Assembly (NCBI GenBank): GCA_039914705.1
Contig: JBDSOT010000107.1
Span: forward strand, 1-10,952
DNA: 10,952 nucleotides
Origin: JBDSTW01 sp039914705
Lineage (GTDB): Bacteria; Pseudomonadota; Gammaproteobacteria; SURF-13
Direction of reading: 5' to 3'
Below are positions 6,234 through 10,952 of the stretch, piece by piece (position 1 is the first letter of the stretch; each line of letters begins with the position of its first letter). The notes under the pieces are model-generated. The model was not told the DNA's origin. It saw only the letters and a program-made list of their open reading frames with translations, and ran no database searches. The translations under genes and the position numbers were made by a program.

Positions 6234-6845
6234 TTATTCAACGGCGGTGTTGGGCACCTTGGAGACAATCACCATGGCTGGGCGAATCAGCCGATCTTGC
6301 AGCAAATAACCCTTCTGGCACACCGTCAGTATGGTATTAGGGACTGCATCGACCGCCTCCTGGGTCAGCATGGCCTGATGAAATTCCGGGTTAAATCTTT
6401 CCCCGAGCGGATTGAGTTCGGTGATGCCGAATTTCTCCAGGGCCGCTTGCAGCATCTTCTGCGTCAGTTCCATGCCCTCGCGGAGTTTTTTAACGTCAGC
6501 TGCGCCGCCGGCCGTCGCGTCGCTCGCCGCCAGGCCAAGCTCCAGGCTGTCCCTGACGGGTAACAACTCCAGCGCGAAGCGCTCCAGACCATATTTATGG
6601 GCATTTTCCACATCGCGCTGATTGCGGCGGCGCAGATTTTCCATGTCGGCCTTGGCATTGAGAAATTGATTCCAATTCTCGTCGGCCTTGCCTCTGGCCT
6701 CTTCCAGCAGGAGCGCTATTTCCGGGTTGGCGAACTGCTCTGTGTTTGGCGCGGGGTTTGGCCCGGGGTTTAGCGCAGGACTCTCGTTCTCGTTCGCTGT
6801 TTGCGTACGTCCTTGTCCGTTAGAAGTGTGTTCTTCATTTTCCAT
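6234..6845 (-). CDS. grpE: Nucleotide exchange factor GrpE
   Basis: GrpE releases ADP from DnaK and acts as a thermosensor in the chaperone cycle. From ATG at 6845 the protein has 203 residues (E. coli 197). The acidic, Asn/Pro-rich N-terminus (about 1-40) is disordered-looking. A long helix follows (ALLLEEARGKADENWNQFLN, then ADMENLRRRNQRDVENAHKY), then LLPVRDSLELGL, and the beta head with FGITELNPLGERFNPEFHQA and QKGYLLQDRLIRPAMVIVSK. The longer ORF starts at 6863 and adds MNQEIP, but that ATG has no ribosome-binding site, whereas AGGAGA (6856-6851) lies five bases before the ATG at 6845. The shorter form is therefore preferred. It lies between hrcA (104-base gap) and dnaK (121-base gap). 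The N-terminal part contains a 12-bp tandem repeat. Confidence 0.96.
   Translation of the reverse strand: MENEEHTSNGQGRTQTANENESPALNPGPNPAPNTEQFANPEIALLLEEARGKADENWNQFLNAKADMENLRRRNQRDVENAHKYGLERFALELLPVRDSLELGLAASDATAGGAADVKKLREGMELTQKMLQAALEKFGITELNPLGERFNPEFHQAMLTQEAVDAVPNTILTVCQKGYLLQDRLIRPAMVIVSKVPNTAVE
6743..6778. repeat. Three tandem 12-bp units inside grpE
   Basis: Three adjacent 12-base units (6743-6754, 6755-6766, 6767-6778) share the core GGTTTGGC-C/G-CGG with a few changes. In the GrpE protein they encode three four-residue repeats, LNPG, PNPA and PNTE, in the disordered N-terminal segment. Because each unit is a multiple of three, gain or loss of copies would keep the frame. Confidence 0.6.
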
Positions 6846-6850
6846 AGGTA

Positions 6851-6856
6851 TCTCCT
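6851..6856 (-). promoter_or_regulatory. Ribosome-binding site that fixes the grpE start
   Basis: On the minus strand AGGAGA lies five bases before ATG at 6845. It falls inside the longer ORF, after the upstream ATG at 6863, which has only an A/T-rich sequence before it. This strong Shine-Dalgarno is the reason for choosing the 203-residue GrpE. Confidence 0.75.
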
Positions 6857-6886
6857 GATTCATTTATCCGGTTATTGCACAGCAGA

Positions 6887-6912
6887 GAATGGGGCGACTC
6901 AAGGCTCCCAAG
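6887..6912 (-). promoter_or_regulatory. Weak candidate sigma-32 promoter before grpE
   Basis: On the minus strand CTTGGGA (6912-6906) matches five of seven -35 positions (CTTGAAA). CCCCATTC (6894-6887) matches the -10 CCCCATNT except for the last base. The 11-base spacer is at or below the short end of what sigma-32 accepts. It lies in the 104-base hrcA-grpE gap, 42 bases before the grpE start. Confidence 0.25.
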
Positions 6913-6949
6913 CCCAACCTTGGCGTTGTACGCGGCACAGGCGCAAGGG

Positions 6950-7993
6950 CTAGTGCCGATGATCCAGGGCCGCACCCAGCAAGCGTGCGGTCATATCCAC
7001 CATGGGGATGATACGTTCGTAAAACATGCGGGTCGGCCCGATGACACCCAACACACCCACAACCTGACCGTCCACCGCATATGGCGAGGTTATCACGCTG
7101 TAGTCCTTAAGCATTTCGTAGCCCGATTCCCTGCCGATGTAGATTTGCAGACCTTCCGCCTTCAGTCCCTGATCGAGCAGGTGCAAGATGTCGCGCTTCT
7201 GGTTGAAGGCCTCAAACAGACGATACAGGGCATCAATGTCCGACTTTTCCTTGCTGTTGAGCAGGTTGGTCTGGCCGGCCACCACATAATCGTCGCCGCT
7301 GGGCGGGGCAGTGAATGCCTTATCGGCCATTTCGACAGCGGCAAGCATCATCCGGTTCATGGTTTCGCGCGCCTCGTTCATCTCCTTAAGCAAATTGTCC
7401 TTGACCCGGCGCAGATCCTGGCCCGCAAACGCGCCGTTCAAATAGTTGGTGGCCTGCTGCAACTCGGCAGGTGTATAAGCGCGATCAGTATGAATGATAC
7501 GGTTTTGCACCTCGCGCTCGTTGACCACCAGGATTACCAGCACACGATTATCCGATAAGGGTAAAAACTCGACCTGGCGCAGGGTGGCGTGCCCGCGGCG
7601 CGGCAGCATAACGACACTGGCCAGATGGGTAACCTCCGAGAGCAGGGTTGACGCTGTCTCCAGCAGGCCCTGGGTATTCTTGTCCGGGTCGAGCTGGTTT
7701 TTAAGACGCTGCACCTCGGCGCTATCCATCGACTCAATGGTCAACAGGCTGTCCACAAAAAAACGGTAGCCGAGCATGGTGGGGATACGCCCGGCCGAGA
7801 CGTGCGGGGAGGTGACGAGTTGTAGATCTTCGAGGTCAGCCATGACGTTGCGCACCGTCGCCGGACTCAGATCCAGACCGGCATCACGCGCCAAGGTACG
7901 CGAGCTGACCGGCTGGCCATCGCGGATATAACGCCCGACCAGGGCCTTTAACAGGCACTGGGCGCGTTCATTGATAACCTGCTTCACGGCCAC
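6950..7993 (-). CDS. hrcA: Heat-inducible transcription repressor HrcA
   Basis: HrcA binds CIRCE operators and represses class I heat-shock genes; in other bacteria its activity depends on the GroE chaperonin. The 347 residues fit the family (about 340-350). The N-terminal winged helix shows VSSRTLARDAGLDLSPATVR, NVMADLEDLQLV and the wing SAGRIPT within about 25-75. The GAF-like and dimerisation parts follow, with LPRRGHATLRQVEFLPL, IYIGRES, SVITSPY and the C-terminal GVLGVIGPTRMFYERIIPMV. The start is GTG at 7993, with AGGA seven bases upstream (in TTAGGAATAGTAC); no ATG lies upstream before CIRCE. It is first in the operon, with CIRCE 33-59 bases upstream, so it should repress itself together with grpE-dnaK-dnaJ. 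The gene is intact. Confidence 0.97.
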   Translation of the reverse strand: MAVKQVINERAQCLLKALVGRYIRDGQPVSSRTLARDAGLDLSPATVRNVMADLEDLQLVTSPHVSAGRIPTMLGYRFFVDSLLTIESMDSAEVQRLKNQLDPDKNTQGLLETASTLLSEVTHLASVVMLPRRGHATLRQVEFLPLSDNRVLVILVVNEREVQNRIIHTDRAYTPAELQQATNYLNGAFAGQDLRRVKDNLLKEMNEARETMNRMMLAAVEMADKAFTAPPSGDDYVVAGQTNLLNSKEKSDIDALYRLFEAFNQKRDILHLLDQGLKAEGLQIYIGRESGYEMLKDYSVITSPYAVDGQVVGVLGVIGPTRMFYERIIPMVDMTARLLGAALDHRH

Positions 7994-8025
7994 GTACTAT
8001 TCCTAATATGATGAAAATTTACCCG

Positions 8026-8052
8026 TTAGCGCTCAGCTTCGGTGAGTGCTAA
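8026..8052. promoter_or_regulatory. CIRCE operator (HrcA binding site)
   Basis: TTAGCGCTC (8026-8034), nine bases, then GAGTGCTAA (8044-8052). This matches the CIRCE consensus TTAGCACTC-N9-GAGTGCTAA with a single mismatch in the left arm. It lies in the hrcA-nadK divergent region, five to six bases downstream of the hrcA -10, so it covers the expected transcription start, the standard arrangement for HrcA repression. Confidence 0.95.
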
Positions 8053-8055
8053 AGC

Positions 8056-8084
8056 AAGCTATCAACCTGCGCCCTCCCTGTCAA
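8056..8084 (-). promoter_or_regulatory. Sigma-70-type promoter of the hrcA operon
   Basis: On the minus strand a perfect -35 TTGACA (8084-8079) is followed after exactly 17 bases by TAGCTT (8061-8056), three of six matches to the -10. The expected start lies within CIRCE, which supports the assignment because HrcA usually represses vegetative promoters from this position. Confidence 0.65.
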
Positions 8085-8194
8085 GGCTGGCTAGTGGGGC
8101 CTTTTACTTCAACGTTTACTTACTGATAAGCAACCATAGCCTTAAGACCGGCCGTTATGTTAGTTTTGCCCGACTAACCATCCTCGGAAATCAC

Positions 8195-9073
8195 ATGCCA
8201 CTCTCGTTTAATTGCATAGGGCTGATCGGTAAATATGACGACCCCAACATCGGGGGCATCCTGCACACCTTGGCGGGCTTTCTTAAACAGCAAAAAACCG
8301 GGCTGCTGCTGGATGACAGTACCGCCAAGCTGTTGCCCGATCACGGGCTGGAAACAGCCTCCCGCGCACGCATCGGCCAGTTGTGTGATCTGGTCATCGT
8401 GATCGGCGGTGATGGCACCTTGTTAAACGCGGCCCGTTCCCTGGCCAATTACGAAATTCCCATGCTGGGCATTAACCGTGGCCGCCTCGGTTTCCTGACC
8501 GACATATCCCCGGATCATATCCTGGATAAACTAAGCGACATCCTGCACGGCAGCTATTTCGAAGAACGCCGCATTCTGCTGCACGCCATGATCGAACGGG
8601 ATGGTGAGTGCACCAGTTCCAGCGAGGCGTTCAATGATGTGGTCGTGCACAAGTGGAATGTTGCGCGCATGATCGAATTCGACACCTTCATCAACGGAGT
8701 ATATGTAAACACGCATCGCTCCGACGGCATTATTGTCGCCACCCCAACCGGCTCGACCGCCTACGCGCTATCCAGTGGCGGGCCGATCCTGCAGCCTGCG
8801 TTGAATGCTATGGTGATGGTCTCGGTTTCCCCTCACACCATGAGCAACCGGCCTATTGTCATTGACGGCGACAGCCACATTGAGGTCGTGGTGAAAGAAA
8901 CCAGTCCGTTCAATGCACAGGTAACCTGCGACGGACAGGTCAATCTTGGGCTGGGCGCGGGCGACCTGATCAAGATTCGCAAACATGATAAGAATGTCCG
9001 CCTTATTCACCCGGCCAACCATGACCATTACATGATCCTGCGCGCCAAGCTGCATTGGGGCGGCAGGCTGTAG
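8195..9073 (+). CDS. nadK: NAD kinase
   Basis: NadK phosphorylates NAD to NADP with ATP (or polyphosphate in some species) in the cytosol. From ATG at 8195 the protein has 292 residues, the same as E. coli NadK. The GGDGT nucleotide-binding motif is at 71-75 with Asp73 in the E. coli position. INRGRLGFLTD, FNDVVVHK (the NE/D motif) and the glycine-rich HRSDGIIVATPTGSTAYALS segment with SGGPI follow, then PHTMSNRPIVI and the C-terminal RLIHP. An upstream in-frame GTG at 8042 would add 51 residues, but that codon lies inside CIRCE and the extension has no family similarity, while the ATG at 8195 starts at the conserved CIGLIGK and has GGAAA (8186-8190) before it. It diverges from hrcA; recN follows after 28 bases. 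Confidence 0.97.
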   Translation: MPLSFNCIGLIGKYDDPNIGGILHTLAGFLKQQKTGLLLDDSTAKLLPDHGLETASRARIGQLCDLVIVIGGDGTLLNAARSLANYEIPMLGINRGRLGFLTDISPDHILDKLSDILHGSYFEERRILLHAMIERDGECTSSSEAFNDVVVHKWNVARMIEFDTFINGVYVNTHRSDGIIVATPTGSTAYALSSGGPILQPALNAMVMVSVSPHTMSNRPIVIDGDSHIEVVVKETSPFNAQVTCDGQVNLGLGAGDLIKIRKHDKNVRLIHPANHDHYMILRAKLHWGGRL

Positions 9074-9101
9074 CTTGATTGCGCAAACGTAAGCCCATGC
9101 C

Positions 9102-10808
9102 ATGCTGAACCATATTGATATTCGCAATTTTGCCATCGTCGAGCAGGTAAGCCTGACACTTGACAGCGGCATGACCGTGCTCACCGGCGAAACCGGCGCG
9201 GGCAAATCCATTTTAATAGACGCCCTGAATCTTGCCTTGGGTGACCGCGCCGATAGCGGCGTAATCCGTCACGGTGCCGAACGCGCCGACATTAGCGCCA
9301 GCTTCACTATCGAAGGCATTGATGCGGCGCAACAATGGCTCACGGAACGCGAACTCAACGTCGATAGTGATTGCCTGATACGGCGCACCATCAGCCGCGA
9401 CGGTCGCTCCAAAGGCTATATCAACGGTCAGCCCGTAGCCATGCAAACACTGCGCGAGCTGGGCGAAATGCTGGTGGACATTCACGGTCAACACGAACAT
9501 CAATCGCTGTTGCGCCCTGACATGCAGCGTCAACTGCTGGATGATTACGCCGGCCATGCCAGCCTGGTCAATGAGGTAGCCGAAGTTCACCGCCACTGGC
9601 AGGACGCCGTCCATGATCTGCAAACCCTGACGCGCGCGGCCAACGCTAGAAATTCACGGCAGGAATTACTGACTTATCAGGTGCGAGAACTGGAGATTCT
9701 TAATCTTGGCGAGGCTGAGCTTGAGGAGCTTAACGAAGAACACAGCCGCCTGAGCCACGCAGCCAAATTACTTGAGGCGTGCCGGACGCAATTGCAAAAT
9801 CTGTACGAAAACGATGAAGCCTCGGCGCTTACCCTGCTCACTCACGCGACACACGAGTTTGCACAACTCCAACAATTTGATAAACGCCTGGCGGCCACGC
9901 ATGAACTGATCTCCAGCGCGGCTATTCAGGTGCAGGAAGGCACGGCCGAGTTGCGCCGCTACCTCGACAGCCTGGAGTTGGATCCAGCGCGGCTAAACTT
10001 GATAGATCAGCGTTTGACCAGTATTCACGAACTTGCGCGCAAGCATAAGGCCGCAGCCGCCGATCTGCCGCCACTGCTGATAGAACTGGGAAAGGAATTG
10101 GCCGCACTTAACGATGCCGACGTACGCCTCGATCAGTTACAAACAGAGATCAAGCGAGCCGAAGAAGACTACTGCGGGCTTGCCGCGCAGCTCTCGGATA
10201 GCCGCGCTAAGGCGGCGCGTGAGCTTGCCGAACGGGTGAGCGCTAACATGCAGCAATTAAGCATGGCCGGTGGGCGTTTCGAGCCAGTACTGCAACCCCT
10301 GACCGAGGAACAATTCTCCGCCACCGGCAGAGAGCGCGTCGAATTTTACGTGAGCGCCAATCCTGGCCAGCCGCTACGCCCATTGGCCAAGGTGGCCTCA
10401 GGTGGCGAACTTTCACGCATCAGCCTCGCCATTCAGGTTATCACCGCGCAGAACGGGCGTATTCCCACGCTCATCTTCGACGAAGTGGATGTGGGCATCG
10501 GCGGCGGCGTAGCGGAGATTGTAGGGCGGCAATTGCGCGCCCTGAGTGAAAGCCATCAGGTATTATGTGTCACGCATTTGCCGCAAGTCGCAGCGCAAGG
10601 ACACAACCACATTCAGGTAAGCAAACACGCTAATCAAGACATCACCGGCATTGAGCTACAGCTACTACAGATGCCGGAACGACGCACCGAAATTGCGCGC
10701 ATGCTGGGCGGCGTGAAGATCACCGGGCAGACGCTGGCGCATGCCGAAGAAATGCTGGAGGGGGCGCAACAGCCGCAGCGCGAGGGCAAAAACCGTAAAA
10801 TCAAATAA
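9102..10808 (+). CDS. recN: DNA repair protein RecN (SMC-like ATPase)
   Basis: RecN is a structural-maintenance-of-chromosomes-like ATPase acting in double-strand break repair. The 568 residues (E. coli 553) show the N-terminal Walker A GETGAGKS at 29-36 and MLVDIHGQHEHQSLLRPDMQ near 126-145. Long heptad-rich helices with many Leu, Glu and Ala follow from about 160 to 380, forming the antiparallel coiled coil. The ABC signature ASGGELSRISLAIQ has Ser433, and Walker B TLIFDEVDVGIGG has Asp460-Glu461. VTHLPQVAAQG and a Lys/Arg-rich tail close the protein. ATG at 9102 is the only in-frame ATG after the stop at 9090; no clear Shine-Dalgarno precedes it, so coupling to nadK is likely. I saw no LexA-type CTG-N10-CAG site before it, unlike SOS-controlled E. 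coli recN. It converges on fur with nine bases between stops. Confidence 0.97.
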   Translation: MLNHIDIRNFAIVEQVSLTLDSGMTVLTGETGAGKSILIDALNLALGDRADSGVIRHGAERADISASFTIEGIDAAQQWLTERELNVDSDCLIRRTISRDGRSKGYINGQPVAMQTLRELGEMLVDIHGQHEHQSLLRPDMQRQLLDDYAGHASLVNEVAEVHRHWQDAVHDLQTLTRAANARNSRQELLTYQVRELEILNLGEAELEELNEEHSRLSHAAKLLEACRTQLQNLYENDEASALTLLTHATHEFAQLQQFDKRLAATHELISSAAIQVQEGTAELRRYLDSLELDPARLNLIDQRLTSIHELARKHKAAAADLPPLLIELGKELAALNDADVRLDQLQTEIKRAEEDYCGLAAQLSDSRAKAARELAERVSANMQQLSMAGGRFEPVLQPLTEEQFSATGRERVEFYVSANPGQPLRPLAKVASGGELSRISLAIQVITAQNGRIPTLIFDEVDVGIGGGVAEIVGRQLRALSESHQVLCVTHLPQVAAQGHNHIQVSKHANQDITGIELQLLQMPERRTEIARMLGGVKITGQTLAHAEEMLEGAQQPQREGKNRKIK

Positions 10809-10817
10809 GCAGTTAAG

Positions 10818-10952
10818 TTATTCCGCCTTGCGACGTTGGCATTGATTGCAGATGCCGTAGATATAAAGTGAATGATCAGTCATCGCAAAACCCGTTTTAA
10901 GGGCAATCGCGCGCTGGCGCTCCTCGATAATCTCATCCATAAACTCTTCGAT
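10818..10952 (-). CDS. fur: Ferric uptake regulator Fur, C-terminal end (cut by window edge)
   Basis: Only the last 44 codons plus the stop (10820-10818) are inside the window. The translation includes EERQRAIALKTGFAMTDHSL, followed by YIYGICNQCQRRKAE. It aligns with the E. coli Fur tail (SIEARQREIAAKHG, then LTNHSLYLYGHC), including the conserved His of TDHSLYIYG and a CxxC at the end, part of the structural zinc ligands in many Fur proteins. Fur is the iron-responsive repressor of iron uptake genes. A Fur paralogue such as Zur is less likely because both the tail and the neighbourhood (recN next to fur, as in pseudomonads and xanthomonads) fit Fur. The stop codons of fur and recN are only nine bases apart and no terminator hairpin is visible between them. 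Confidence 0.9.
   Translation of the reverse strand: MEEFMDEIIEERQRAIALKTGFAMTDHSLYIYGICNQCQRRKAE

Noticed and set aside
8090..8113. CCCCACTA with TTGAAG on the minus strand upstream of hrcA as a sigma-32 promoter.
   Set aside because: Only seven bases separate the two elements, far too few for sigma-32.
8042..8194. A 51-residue N-terminal extension of NadK starting at GTG 8042.
   Set aside because: The GTG is part of the CIRCE right arm region, the extension has no resemblance to NAD kinases, and ATG at 8195 gives the exact E. coli length with the family N-terminus.
10809..10817. A bidirectional terminator between recN and fur.
   Set aside because: Only nine bases separate the stop codons and no hairpin with a T-run is visible around them.

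Overview
The window is a compact housekeeping segment of a gammaproteobacterial chromosome. Six genes on the minus strand, read right to left, are complete: hrcA, grpE, dnaK, dnaJ, dapB and carA. The 5' two-thirds of a domain's worth of carB follows them and runs off the left edge. On the plus strand nadK and recN diverge from hrcA, and the C-terminal end of fur converges on recN at the right edge. CarA, CarB, NadK, RecN, DnaK and the Fur tail read like close relatives of the Escherichia coli proteins. The order fur / recN / (hrcA) / grpE / dnaK / dnaJ / dapB / carA / carB is known from pseudomonads and xanthomonads. Because hrcA is present, enterics, vibrios and pseudomonads are unlikely. A Xanthomonadales-, Chromatiales- or Methylococcales-like lineage fits better, but I cannot name a genus.

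Right part (about 7994-10952): a 201-base divergent intergenic region carries a near-perfect CIRCE operator lying over the start-point region of a good sigma-70-type promoter for hrcA. NAD kinase and the RecN repair ATPase form a tight pair pointing right. The last gene is the iron regulator Fur, cut by the window edge.

Middle part (about 2901-7993): hrcA-grpE-dnaK-dnaJ encodes the heat-shock repressor and the complete DnaK chaperone machine. HrcA would repress from CIRCE. A sequence resembling a sigma-32 promoter, with a perfect -35 CTTGAAA, sits just before dnaK, and a weaker one before grpE, so control may be both negative and positive. The gaps between cistrons are 78-155 bases and hold stem-loops, which could set unequal amounts of GrpE, DnaK and DnaJ.

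Left part (1-2822): dapB (lysine and cell-wall precursor synthesis) is followed by carAB (carbamoyl phosphate for arginine and pyrimidines). The 182-base dapB-carA gap holds a REP-like palindrome, a 7-bp hairpin and a strong 14-bp hairpin directly before the carA ribosome-binding site.

No mobile element, CRISPR array, tRNA or rRNA was seen, and every complete gene looks intact. I do not see an undescribed system. The points worth a second look are regulatory (dnaK leader, intercistronic hairpins, carA leader), a DapB that lacks a cofactor-side loop, and a REP-like element. Four start codons deserve attention: grpE, dnaJ and nadK should start downstream of the longest possible ORF, and carA is ambiguous.
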